Shown here in pieces: positions 1 through 6,188 of a stretch of 12,124 bases of DNA. This DNA is from Actinomycetota bacterium (GTDB lineage: Bacteria; Actinomycetota; Thermoleophilia; Gaiellales; Gaiellaceae), in NCBI GenBank assembly GCA_016870235.1, contig VGCB01000023.1:1-12124 (forward strand). The letters run 5' to 3'. A program made the translations under genes and the position numbers. The notes beneath the pieces were generated by a model that was given only the letters and a program-made list of their open reading frames with translations, was not told where the DNA came from and searched no databases. Position 1 is the first letter of the stretch. Each line of letters begins with the position of its first letter.

Positions 1-80
1 GGGGCCGTGTTCTCGCGCGTCTGGTACGTCGGTCCCTCACCCACCAGGCGCGCGAGAACACGGCCAGGCAGGCAATCAAC
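1..80. repeat. Long inverted repeat unit A plus 32-bp direct repeat
   Basis: Arms at 3-25 and 43-65 form a 23-bp stem with one mismatch around a 17-nt loop. The stem carries the family core (CGCGTCTGGT in the left arm), but its outer part (GGCCGTGTTCTCG) differs from most other units in the window. Bases 49-80 recur exactly at 221-252, giving a 32-bp direct repeat. The unit may continue beyond the window's left edge. No ORF here resembles a protein family. Confidence 0.85.
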
Positions 81-86
81 AACAGC

Positions 87-185
87 GGAACCCCGTTCCC
101 CTGGCTTCAGGATCCGGGTGTGCGCGCGTCTGCTACCTCACGTCCCACACCCAGCGGACGCGCGCACACCCGGCAAACCAACACA
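87..185 (+). repeat. Long inverted repeat unit B
   Basis: Arms at 114-134 and 153-173 form a 21-bp stem with one mismatch and an 18-nt loop. The leader at 87-113 ends in GGCTTCAGGATCC. Bases 87-136 are identical over 50 bp to the reverse complement of 9721-9770, so this unit and the one beside the ATPase start are inverted copies about 9.5 kb apart. The family core recurs 62 bp later in unit C. Confidence 0.85.
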
Positions 186-252
186 GCGCGTCTGGTACCT
201 CGGTCCCTCAACCCACCGGACGCGCGAGAACACGGCCAGGCAGGCAATCAAC
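186..252. repeat. Partial inverted repeat unit C, overlapping the gabT 3' end
   Basis: A shorter stem (186-196 with 215-225, containing one G:T pair) is followed by an exact second copy of the 32-bp repeat (221-252, matching 49-80). The core lies exactly 62 bp after that of unit B. The gabT stop codon (208-210) falls in the loop and the last 14 gabT codons lie in the right half of the unit. Confidence 0.8.
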
Positions 253-1557
253 GACCGCGCTCTCCCACACCTCGAGCGCCTCGTCGAGGACGGCGTCCTC
301 GATCGTCAGCGGGCAGAGGACGCGGATGCAGTTCCCGTGGACGCCGGCCTTGAGGAGGATCAGCCCGCGCTGGAAGGCGGCGTCGACGATCGCGGCGACG
401 AGCTCGGGGGCTGGCTCCTTCGTCGCCGGGTCGCGCACGAGCTCGATCGCGAGCATCGGGCCGAGCCCGCGGACGTCGCCGATCTCCGGGTACCGCTCCT
501 GCCAGGCCAGCATCCGCTCGCGGATGCGCTCGCCGACGGCGACGCCGCGCGCAACGACGTCCTCCGCGTCGAACACGTCGAGGACGGCGAGCGCCGCCGC
601 CTGGGCGACCGGGTTGCCGATGTAGGTGCCGCCGATCGCCGACGCGTGCGGCCCGTCCATGATCTCCGCCCGCCCGATGACGCCCGAGAGCGGCAGGCCG
701 GCCGCGATCGACTTCGCGATCGTGATCAGGTCGGGCCGCGCGTCGAAGTGCTCGGAGGCGAACATGCGGCCGGTGCGGCCGAAGCCCGTCTGCACCTCGT
801 CCGCGACGAGGACGATGCCGTGCCGGTCGCAGATCGCGCGGAGGCCCGCGACGAACGCCGCCGGCGCCGGCACGAACCCACCCTCGCCGAGCTGCGGCTC
901 GTAGACGATCGCGGCGACGTGCGACGCCGGAACGCTCACGTGGAAGAGGCGCTCGAGCGCGGCGAGCGCCTTCTCCGCGTCCGGGCCGCGGTAGGAGTCT
1001 GGGAACGGCGCCCGGTAGACCTCGGGGGCGAAGGGCCCCATTCCCGTCTTGTACGGGTGCGTGCGCGACGTCATCGTCATCGCCATCAGCGTCCGGCCGT
1101 GGAAGGCCCCCTCGAAGGCGATCACCGCCGGGCGCCCGGTGTGGAGGCGCGCCAGCTTGACGGCGTTCTCGACCGCCTCGGTGCCGGCGTTGAAGAACGC
1201 CGCCCGCGTCGGGGCCGGGATCGGCGAGAGGGCGCACAGGCGCTCCGCCAGCTCGACGTACGTCTCGTACGGCACGACCGTGAAGTCGGTGTGGAGGAAC
1301 CTGAGGGCCTGCTCCTGCACCGCCTCGATCACGCGCGGGTGCCCGTGACCGACGTTGAGGACGCCGACGCCGCCGGCGAAGTCGATGAACGTGTTGCCGT
1401 CGACGTCGGTGATCGTCGAGCCCTCCGCCTTCGCCGCGAACACGGGCAGATGGACGAGGAGCGGCTTCGCCACGGCCTCCCGCTCCCGCTCGAGGATCGC
1501 CTGCGAGCGGGGGCCCGGGAGGGCCGTCCGCAGATCGATCGTCCTCGTGGCCGCCAT
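208..1557 (-). CDS. gabT: Class III PLP-dependent aminotransferase, GabT-type
   Basis: 449 aa. Probably transfers the amino group of 4-aminobutyrate or a similar omega-amine to 2-oxoglutarate in the cytoplasm. Class III landmarks are in order: FFNAGTEAVENAVKLAR (121-137), FEGAFHGRT (148-156), DEVQTGFGRTG (253-263, the cofactor-contacting D253) and the Schiff-base lysine K282 in ITIAKSIAAGLPLSG. Substrate class is inferred from overall resemblance; other omega-amino acid transaminases cannot be excluded. I chose ATG 1557 because a TACCCT box lies 6 nt upstream; the open frame extends further but runs back over pdxH. Oddity: residues 436-449 (VDCLPGRVLARPVG) and the stop lie in a repeat copy, so the native C-terminus was replaced or extended. 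Divergent from pdxH, 43 bp between start codons. Confidence 0.88.
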   Translation of the reverse strand: MAATRTIDLRTALPGPRSQAILEREREAVAKPLLVHLPVFAAKAEGSTITDVDGNTFIDFAGGVGVLNVGHGHPRVIEAVQEQALRFLHTDFTVVPYETYVELAERLCALSPIPAPTRAAFFNAGTEAVENAVKLARLHTGRPAVIAFEGAFHGRTLMAMTMTSRTHPYKTGMGPFAPEVYRAPFPDSYRGPDAEKALAALERLFHVSVPASHVAAIVYEPQLGEGGFVPAPAAFVAGLRAICDRHGIVLVADEVQTGFGRTGRMFASEHFDARPDLITIAKSIAAGLPLSGVIGRAEIMDGPHASAIGGTYIGNPVAQAAALAVLDVFDAEDVVARGVAVGERIRERMLAWQERYPEIGDVRGLGPMLAIELVRDPATKEPAPELVAAIVDAAFQRGLILLKAGVHGNCIRVLCPLTIEDAVLDEALEVWESAVVDCLPGRVLARPVG

Positions 1558-1563
1558 GGCGGG

Positions 1564-1569
1564 AGGGTA
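1564..1569 (-). promoter_or_regulatory. Leaderless-type -10 box of gabT
   Basis: TACCCT on the minus strand, followed by 6 nt and then the ATG. This matches the TAnnnT box whose transcript would begin at the start codon. No Shine-Dalgarno is visible. The region a -35 would occupy overlaps the pdxH -10. Confidence 0.6.
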
Positions 1570-1587
1570 CCGGCGGCGCCGTCGGGG

Positions 1588-1593
1588 TAGGCT
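1588..1593 (+). promoter_or_regulatory. Leaderless-type -10 box of pdxH
   Basis: TAGGCT followed by 7 nt and then GTG 1601. No Shine-Dalgarno is seen. It lies 19 nt from the oppositely oriented gabT box, so the two promoters probably cannot be occupied at once. Confidence 0.6.
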
Positions 1594-1600
1594 CACCCTC

Positions 1601-2197
1601 GTGGACGCGTGGCTCGACAGCCTCGACTCCGATCCGATCGTGCAGTTCGAGCGCTGGTTCGCCGACGCCTCGGCGTCGGTGCGCGCGCCGGAGGCGATCG
1701 CGCTCGCGACGGCGACGCCGGAAGGCGTGCCGTCGGTGCGGATGGTGCTGCTCAAGGGCCACGGCCCCGACGGCTACGTCTTCTTCACGAACCACGAGAG
1801 CAGGAAGGGCGCGGAGCTGGCCGCGAACCCGCGGGCGGCGCTCGTCGCCTACTGGCAGCCGCTCGATCGCCAGGTGCGGATCGAGGGCGACGTCGAGCGG
1901 CTCGACGCGGAGGCCTCGTTCGCCTATTTCGCGAGCCGCCCGCACGGCGCCCGGCTCGCGGCGTGGTCGTCACCGCAGTCGCGGCCCGTGACGGATCGTG
2001 CGGAGCTCGAGCGCCGCTACGCCGAGTCCGAGTCACGCTTCCCGGGCGACGAGGTGCCGCTGCCCCCGTTCTGGGGCGGCTACCGCGTCGTGCCCGTGGC
2101 GATCGAGCTCTGGCAGGGGCGCGACAACCGCTTCCACGACCGCGCGCGGTACGAGCGCGACGGGGACGGCTGGCGGCGGCACCGGCTCGGGCCGTAG
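1601..2197 (+). CDS. pdxH: Pyridoxamine/pyridoxine 5'-phosphate oxidase
   Basis: 198 aa, near the usual family length of 200-220. FMN-dependent oxidation of pyridoxamine or pyridoxine 5'-phosphate to PLP, cytoplasmic, last step of PLP biosynthesis/salvage. FMN/substrate segments visible: SVRMVLLKG (45-53), YVFFTNHESRKG (59-70), YWQPLDRQVRIEG (84-96), SPQS (124-127), and the C-terminal signature WQGRDNRFHDR (171-181) with RLGP at the end. The open frame continues upstream to an ATG at 1355 inside gabT, but family length and the TAGGCT box 7 nt upstream support GTG 1601. It makes the cofactor used by the divergent GabT and by SufS in this window. Ends 18 bp from the convergent DUF4015 gene. Confidence 0.93.
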   Translation: MDAWLDSLDSDPIVQFERWFADASASVRAPEAIALATATPEGVPSVRMVLLKGHGPDGYVFFTNHESRKGAELAANPRAALVAYWQPLDRQVRIEGDVERLDAEASFAYFASRPHGARLAAWSSPQSRPVTDRAELERRYAESESRFPGDEVPLPPFWGGYRVVPVAIELWQGRDNRFHDRARYERDGDGWRRHRLGP

Positions 2198-2215
2198 GGC
2201 GGCGCGCTCCGCGAG

Positions 2216-3421
2216 CTACCCGGACGGCGCCGGCCGGAGCGCGGAGGCGGTGTAGATGCCCTCCGCGTTCCAGAGCAGGAAGCCCTTCGCCCCCTGGAGC
2301 CGCGCTCCCTCGACCTGCGCGCGGACGAGATCGGGCGAGTAGCTCCAGTCCTGGATCCACGGGATCAGGAGCGTGTCGTCGCCCACCTGCTGCCGGAAGT
2401 CGGCGAGGGTGCGGAAGACCGTCTCGCCCGGCTGCCGGCTCGGGCGCTCGATCCCGAGCTCGCCGCTGCCGTAGAGCGCCGGGTAGGCCATCGGCGCGAT
2501 CGCGTCGACGTGGCGCCCGATCAGCCGCGGAACCTGCCCGATCCCCATGTCACGGGTCGCGGCCAGCCCGAAGAGCGCAGCCGAGATCCGGACGTTCGGC
2601 CCGAGCTGCCGCCGCGCGTACTGGAGGAAGTCCTCGATCACCCGCGGGCGCGGCTGCGTCGTGCTCCCGGTGTACCGGGCGTTCTCGATGTCCCCGTCCG
2701 TCGGGAAGCGGACGTAGTCGAACATGATCTCGTCGAACCCGGCCTTCACGGCGGACTTCGCGATTGCGACCGTGTAGCCCCACGTGCGCCGGTCGTAGGG
2801 GTTGAGCCAGCCGAGCCCTTCCGACGTCGCCCAGACCGAGCCGTCGTCGCGCCGGATCGCCAGGTCGGGCCGCGCGCGCGCGAGGAGCGGATCCTGGAAG
2901 ACGACGATCCGACCGATCAGGTAGATGCCCTTCGCACGGATCTTCCGGGCGACCTCGGCCGCGTCGTAGTACGGGCGCGTGGCGCCGGCGAGCCGGGCGA
3001 GGGGGACGTCGGCCTCGTAGTTGACGATCCCCCCCTCGTCCTTGACGTCGAGCTCGATCGTGTTCAGCCCGGAGGACGTGAGTGCCAGGTACCCGTCGAG
3101 CTTGCCCGGCAGGGTCAGGAGCGGCCCGGTCACGTGGATGCCGCGGACCTCGAGCGGGAGCGCCCGCGGCCCGGCGCCGCGCGCCGTCGTCTTCGGGACG
3201 GCCGGGACGGTTGCGCCCGGCGAGACCTTCGGCGCCTTCGCCGCAGCCGGCGACGTCGTGCGCTTCCCGCCCTTCGTGGCGAGCGTCATGCCGCCCGCGA
3301 GGGCGAACACGCCGAGCAGGAGGACTCCCAGCGCGATCGCCCGGCGCTGGCGCTTCCTGCGGCGTGCCGATCGCCGGCGCTCGCGGAAGCGCTCGTTGGG
3401 GTCCAGGGATGGATACAGCAT
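2216..3421 (-). CDS. Membrane-anchored DUF4015 putative glycoside hydrolase-like protein
   Basis: 401 aa. A basic cytoplasmic N-terminus rich in Arg (11-27) precedes one hydrophobic segment (about 28-48, AIALGVLLLGVFALAGGMTL), then a Lys/Pro/Thr/Ala-rich linker (about 50-88), then a domain matching DUF4015, a predicted TIM-barrel glycosidase-like family. Landmarks: GLNTIELDVKDEGG, GIYLIGRIVVFQD, GWLNPYDRRTWGY, AGFDEIMFDYVRFPTDG, ISAALFG, DAIAPMAYPALY, LLIPWIQDWS and GFLLWNAEG near the end. Topology (N-in, domain outside) is inferred. The acidic residues of FDEIMFDYVRFP are candidate catalytic or sugar-contact positions; substrate is unknown. An in-frame ATG at 3442 (MVRGPVS more) is an alternative start; I prefer 3421 because TATGGT lies 16 nt before it. 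Monocistronic and convergent with pdxH. Confidence 0.85.
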   Translation of the reverse strand: MLYPSLDPNERFRERRRSARRRKRQRRAIALGVLLLGVFALAGGMTLATKGGKRTTSPAAAKAPKVSPGATVPAVPKTTARGAGPRALPLEVRGIHVTGPLLTLPGKLDGYLALTSSGLNTIELDVKDEGGIVNYEADVPLARLAGATRPYYDAAEVARKIRAKGIYLIGRIVVFQDPLLARARPDLAIRRDDGSVWATSEGLGWLNPYDRRTWGYTVAIAKSAVKAGFDEIMFDYVRFPTDGDIENARYTGSTTQPRPRVIEDFLQYARRQLGPNVRISAALFGLAATRDMGIGQVPRLIGRHVDAIAPMAYPALYGSGELGIERPSRQPGETVFRTLADFRQQVGDDTLLIPWIQDWSYSPDLVRAQVEGARLQGAKGFLLWNAEGIYTASALRPAPSG

Positions 3422-3437
3422 GGAAACCGGGCCCCGG

Positions 3438-3443
3438 ACCATA
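3438..3443 (-). promoter_or_regulatory. Possible -10 box of the DUF4015 gene
   Basis: TATGGT on the minus strand, 16 nt before ATG 3421, would give a leader of about 10 nt. A weak TTCGCT lies at 3461-3466 with a 17-nt spacer. If the start were 3442, this box would overlap the start codon. Confidence 0.35.
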
Positions 3444-3594
3444 GCGCATCTCGACCGCCGAGCGAAAGACCCGTGCCTCACCCGTTCGGGGTATTTCCCT
3501 CGGCGAACGTCCTGGACGCCCGCCGGAAACGCCCGTCCGCACGGGCTAACCCGCATGGGCGCGCCGACCGCTCTCGATCCGGAGAGGGCGCCAC

Positions 3595-3600
3595 TAGGAT
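3595..3600 (+). promoter_or_regulatory. Leaderless-type -10 box of dcd
   Basis: TAGGAT, 6 nt, then GTG 3607. No Shine-Dalgarno upstream. The rest of the divergent spacer (3444-3594) shows only a 6-bp hairpin at 3531-3546 (GCCCGT, CCGC loop, ACGGGC) of unclear role. Confidence 0.6.
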
Positions 3601-3606
3601 AGGCCC

Positions 3607-4173
3607 GTGGTTCTCTCCGACCGCACGATCGGCCGGTTGATCGCGGAGGGCCGGATCGGCATCGAGCCGTTCGACCCCTCGTTGATGCAGCCGTCGAGCC
3701 TCGACGTCCGCGTCGACCGCCTGTTCCGGGTCTTCCGCAACAACCGCTACCCGTTCATCGACGTCCGCGTCGAGCAGGAGGAGCTGACGGAGCTCGTCGA
3801 GGTGGCCGGCGAGGAGCCGTTCATCCTCCACCCCGGCGAGTTCGTGCTCGGGTCGACGCTCGAGCGGGTGACGCTGCCGGACGACCTCGTTGCCAGATTG
3901 GAGGGCAAGTCGTCGCTTGGGAGGCTCGGGCTGCTGATCCACTCGACCGCCGGGTTCATCGACCCGGGCTTCGACGGGCACGTGACGCTCGAGCTCTCGA
4001 ACGTGGCGAACCTCCCGATCACGATCTACCCGGGGATGAAGATCGGGCAGCTGTCGTTCGTGCAGATGTCCGAGCCGGCCGAGAGGCCCTACGGCTCCGG
4101 CGCGCTCGGCTCGAAGTACCAGGGGCAGAAGGGCCCGACGCCGAGCCGGTACTGGAAGAACTTCGCCGGATGA
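3607..4173 (+). CDS. dcd: dCTP deaminase, probably the bifunctional dUMP-forming type
   Basis: 188 aa. Deaminates dCTP; actinobacterial and archaeal relatives also hydrolyse the product, giving dUMP for thymidylate synthesis without releasing dUTP. Motifs: MLSDR-like start ([11 protein letters not shown]), LDVRVD (32-37), [20 protein letters not shown] (100-119), then GHVTLELSN with the expected catalytic glutamate E129, GMKIGQLSF (143-151), and a C-terminal [13 protein letters not shown] that in the family closes over the nucleotide. Close resemblance to the mycobacterial enzyme supports bifunctionality, but this is inference from sequence. GTG start is set by TAGGAT 6 nt upstream. The TGA overlaps the next gene's ATG (ATGA), so the two are probably translationally coupled. 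Confidence 0.95.
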   Translation: MVLSDRTIGRLIAEGRIGIEPFDPSLMQPSSLDVRVDRLFRVFRNNRYPFIDVRVEQEELTELVEVAGEEPFILHPGEFVLGSTLERVTLPDDLVARLEGKSSLGRLGLLIHSTAGFIDPGFDGHVTLELSNVANLPITIYPGMKIGQLSFVQMSEPAERPYGSGALGSKYQGQKGPTPSRYWKNFAG

Positions 4174-5060
4174 TCCTCGTCACCGGAGCCACGGGGTTCG
4201 TCGGGCGGCACGTCGTCGCCGCGCTCGCGCCGACGACCCGCGTCCGCGCGCTCGTCCGCGACGCTCGTGGGGCGGCCGTCCTCTCGGGCATCGACTGCGA
4301 GCTCGCGAAGGGCGACGTCACCGATCTCGCCTCGCTCCGCGCGGCGACGCGGGGCTGCAAGGCTGTCGTGCACCTCGTCGCGATCATCGCCGGCCGGCCG
4401 GAGGACTTCGAGCGCGTGATCGCGGTCGGCACGCGCAATCTCGTCGAAGCCTCGCAGGAGGCCGGGGTGCGCAAGATCGTGTACGTGAGCGCGCTCGGCA
4501 CCGGCCGCCGGGCGTACGACGTGGTGCCGTACTACCGGGCGAAGGCCGACGCCGAGCGAGCTGTGGTGGACAGCCGGATCGCCCAGGTCATCCTCCGCCC
4601 GAGCTTCGTCTTCGGCGCCGACGGAGGCGCGCTGCCCCGTTTCCTCCGCATCGCCCGCCTCGCACCGGTGACGCCGGTGATCGGCAGCGGCCGCCAGCGC
4701 GTGCAGCCGATCTGGATCGACGACGTCGTCCGTGCGGTCGGGCTCGCACTCCCCCTCGCGGGGGCGACCGTCGAGCTCGGAGGTCCCGACGTCGTCGACT
4801 GGAACGACCTGTGGCGTCGCCTCAAGGCGGCCCTCGGCGCGCAGCGGCCGACGGTGCACGTGCCGTCGTGGCTCGTGCGGCCGCAGGCGGCGCTGCTCGA
4901 GCGGCTGCCGAACCCGCCGCTGACCCGGGATCAGCTGCGGATGCTCGAGCTCGGCGACAACGTCGTCGAGGATCGCGGCGAGTCGATGCGCGCGCTCGGT
5001 CTCGAGGACGCGGTGCCGCTGCACGAGCAGCTGCTCCGGGCGGCCCGCTCGCTCGCCTAG
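4170..5060 (+). CDS. Atypical SDR / NAD(P)-binding epimerase-like protein (NDUFA9-like)
   Basis: 296 aa. Rossmann protein with the glycine-rich motif GATGFVG (6-12) at the extreme N-terminus, VHLVAIIAG (68-76), VYVSALG (104-110), YYRAKADAE (121-129, carrying an active-site-like YxxxK), LRPSFVFG (142-149) and [14 protein letters not shown] (177-190). This arrangement fits the extended/atypical SDRs related to the complex I NDUFA9 subunit and to NmrA-like or NAD-dependent epimerase proteins. The reaction and substrate cannot be read from sequence; many members bind NAD(P)H structurally. It overlaps the dcd stop by 4 nt (ATGA), so it is co-translated with a nucleotide-metabolism enzyme. A strong hairpin begins 37 nt after its stop. 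Confidence 0.85.
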   Translation: MILVTGATGFVGRHVVAALAPTTRVRALVRDARGAAVLSGIDCELAKGDVTDLASLRAATRGCKAVVHLVAIIAGRPEDFERVIAVGTRNLVEASQEAGVRKIVYVSALGTGRRAYDVVPYYRAKADAERAVVDSRIAQVILRPSFVFGADGGALPRFLRIARLAPVTPVIGSGRQRVQPIWIDDVVRAVGLALPLAGATVELGGPDVVDWNDLWRRLKAALGAQRPTVHVPSWLVRPQAALLERLPNPPLTRDQLRMLELGDNVVEDRGESMRALGLEDAVPLHEQLLRAARSLA

Positions 5061-5096
5061 CCGTATCGACCACGGAGGTGCTCCACGTTGCGGAAC

Positions 5097-5128
5097 GATC
5101 GGGGGCCGCCCGAAGGCGGCCCCCGATC
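5097..5128 (-). terminator. Strong hairpin, probable shared terminator
   Basis: A perfect 14-bp stem (5097-5110 with 5115-5128) and a 4-nt loop. On the minus strand the loop is UUCG closed by C-G, an exceptionally stable tetraloop; on the plus strand it is CGAA. Neither side has a U-tract, which is common in GC-rich actinobacteria. It lies 3' of the SDR on the plus strand and at the end of the candidate minus-strand RNA. Confidence 0.7.
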
Positions 5129-5262
5129 CGGAAACCAGCGGTGAATTGGTAGAGGCGCTTCCGTCTGTCCCGACGCCCGGACATCGACGCAAGGACGGTG
5201 GCGCGAAAACGCGAGCCCCCCACGCTGGCTAGGCGGTTCCCGGTGGTCCCGGGGGCACGCCC

Positions 5263-5307
5263 CTACCCGCTGGTACCTCCGCTGCCGGTACTGCAAGAGT
5301 CGTTCAC
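5263..5307 (-). CDS. Putative 14-aa small ORF with strong Shine-Dalgarno
   Basis: GTG at 5307 to TAG at 5263 encodes VNDSCSTGSGGTSG. A full AAAGGAGGTG lies at 5325-5316, 10 nt of spacing from GGAGG to the GTG. It is the best ribosome-binding site I noticed in the window, where most gene starts look leaderless. The peptide is Gly/Ser/Thr-rich with one cysteine and resembles nothing I know. It could be a true small protein, a leader peptide, or a site where ribosomes affect the folding of the RNA. Both the ribosome-binding site and the start codon lie in segments that can pair elsewhere in the transcript. Coding status is uncertain. Confidence 0.35.
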   Translation of the reverse strand: MNDSCSTGSGGTSG

Positions 5308-5338
5308 TACCGGACCACCTCCTTTCCGCGGTAGTCCC

Positions 5339-5367
5339 AGGCTAGCAAGGCGGGAGGACCTTGGAAA
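5339..5367 (-). promoter_or_regulatory. Promoter of the candidate minus-strand RNA
   Basis: Reading the minus strand: TTTCCA (5367-5362), a 17-nt spacer, TAGCCT (5344-5339). The -10 is the same TAnnnT type used by the protein genes here. Expected transcript start is about 5332, pointing away from the neighbouring Rieske gene and ending at the 5097-5128 hairpin, so no protein gene lies downstream in that direction. Confidence 0.5.
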
Positions 5368-5400
5368 GGCTGGATGACCTCGGAAACCCTCCGATCGGGG

Positions 5401-5724
5401 TCACGCGGGAACGTCGACCACGACCATGCCGTCGTCGCGGACGCGCGCAGGGAACGTGTCGACGGGGATGTACGCCGGGAGCAGGAGCGCGGCTCCGGTG
5501 CGGATGTCGAACCGCGCCCCGTGCCGCGGGCAGATCACCTCGCACGTCGCCGGATCCCAATCGCCTTCGCACAGGGGCCCGTCGTCGTGCGTGCAGCGAT
5601 CCTCGATCGCGAAGAGATCGCCGTCGCAGTTGTAGACGCCGAGCGCCAGGAGCGGCCTCACGGGGACGATCCGGACTGTCCCGGGCGGAAGCTCGTCGAG
5701 CGGGCAGACGTCGATCTCGGGCAT
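5401..5724 (-). CDS. Rieske-type [2Fe-2S] ferredoxin
   Basis: 107 aa, a complete single Rieske domain. Ligand motifs are CTH (C44, H46) and CPRH (C65, H68), the two Cys-x-His / Cys-x-x-His halves that bind a [2Fe-2S] cluster. C65 sits in VICPRHGARFDIRTG, a typical Rieske loop. Such proteins are often annotated as the ferredoxin subunit of non-haem iron oxygenases, but no oxygenase is nearby. In actinobacterial SUF clusters a protein like this commonly sits beside sufS/sufU, so a role linked to Fe-S assembly or electron supply is the better inference. ATG 5724 starts 23 nt after the sufU stop, last gene of the operon. No membrane segment, so cytoplasmic. Confidence 0.9.
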   Translation of the reverse strand: MPEIDVCPLDELPPGTVRIVPVRPLLALGVYNCDGDLFAIEDRCTHDDGPLCEGDWDPATCEVICPRHGARFDIRTGAALLLPAYIPVDTFPARVRDDGMVVVDVPA

Positions 5725-5747
5725 CTCAGCGACGCGGCTCGCGCACG

Positions 5748-6188
5748 TCAGGAGAGGGTGATCTCGCCCGTGGCCGTGCCCCACTCGTCGGGCAGCGGCG
5801 TGCCCTTCGCCCGGTGGAGCGCGACCTTGAGCACGCCGAGGCCGAGGAGCGCGCACTTGAGCCGAACGGGTGTCAGCGGGATTCCGATCTCCTCCAGGAG
5901 CTCGTCCTTCGGCATCGCGGCGACCTCCTCCACCGTCCGCCCGCGGACGAGGTCGGTGAGCATCGAGGTCGCCGCCTGGCTGATTGCGCAGCCGCGGCCC
6001 TCGAAGCCGACCTCGCTGATGACGTCGCCGTCGGCGAAGCGCACCGAGACGGTCACCTCGTCGCCGCACAGCGGGTTCAGTCCTTCCGCCGCGGCGTCGC
6101 AGGGATCGAGCAGGCCGTGGTTCCGCGGGGCCTTGTAGTGGTCGAGGATGACCTCGCGGTACATCTGCTCGAACTCGCCGCCGCTCAC
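5748..6188 (-). CDS. sufU: SufU zinc-dependent sulfur acceptor / transfer protein
   Basis: 146 aa. Accepts persulfide sulfur from SufS and passes it to the SUF scaffold; in characterised SufU proteins a zinc site with three Cys and one Asp is essential. Here these are C41 and D43 (LCGDEVTV), C67 (GRGCAISQA) and C112 (RLKCALLG). The YREVILDHYKAPRNHG start and the 18-21 residue insertion region typical of SufU versus IscU (roughly 85-105) are present. GTG 6188 overlaps the sufS stop as GTGA, implying translational coupling; an in-frame ATG at 6164 (MYREVIL) is the alternative but would lose residues usually present in the family. A C-terminal DEWGTATGEITLS tail ends the protein. Confidence 0.92.
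   Translation of the reverse strand: MSGGEFEQMYREVILDHYKAPRNHGLLDPCDAAAEGLNPLCGDEVTVSVRFADGDVISEVGFEGRGCAISQAATSMLTDLVRGRTVEEVAAMPKDELLEEIGIPLTPVRLKCALLGLGVLKVALHRAKGTPLPDEWGTATGEITLS

Larger units (their letters stand above)
5097..5332 (-). ncRNA. Candidate structured RNA of unknown family (about 236 nt)
   Basis: The gap between the SDR and the Rieske gene carries no recognisable protein but dense secondary structure. On the minus strand an 8-bp stem (5230-5223 with 5140-5133) encloses a CGCG/UUUU/CGCG hairpin (5213-5202) and a two-part stem: CCGUC 5198-5194 with GACGG 5165-5161, stacked on UGUCC 5183-5179 with GGACA 5170-5166. One pair of the closing stem is G:U on the minus strand but would be an A:C mismatch on the plus strand, and the terminator loop is UUCG only on the minus strand. 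Both favour minus transcription. A promoter (5339-5367) precedes it. Its 5' part carries a Shine-Dalgarno and a 14-codon ORF, so it may be a dual-function RNA. I do not recognise it as tmRNA, RNase P, SRP or a known riboswitch. Confidence 0.5.

Noticed and set aside
7..1590. Very long plus-strand ORFs (7-1590, 6209-7741, 8234-9724)
   Set aside because: Antisense shadows of gabT, sufS and the ATPase caused by high GC. Their Arg/Asp/Glu-rich products have no family features.
5141..5165. tRNA-like D-arm on the plus strand (GGTGAATTGGTAGAGGCGC)
   Set aside because: It resembles tRNA-Leu locally, but there is no GTTCRA T-loop, no proper anticodon arm and no acceptor pairing at the right distance. 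Pairing supports a different fold on the minus strand.
5057..5296. 79-aa minus-strand ORF through the candidate RNA
   Set aside because: It runs through the whole terminator hairpin, starts at a TTG within the small ORF with no ribosome-binding site at a suitable distance, and its Arg/Pro-rich product resembles no family.
5263..5340. T-box or other known riboswitch in the minus-strand RNA
   Set aside because: GGAGGTACCAGCGG only loosely recalls a T-box core, the specifier architecture is not evident, and no downstream gene is on that strand.
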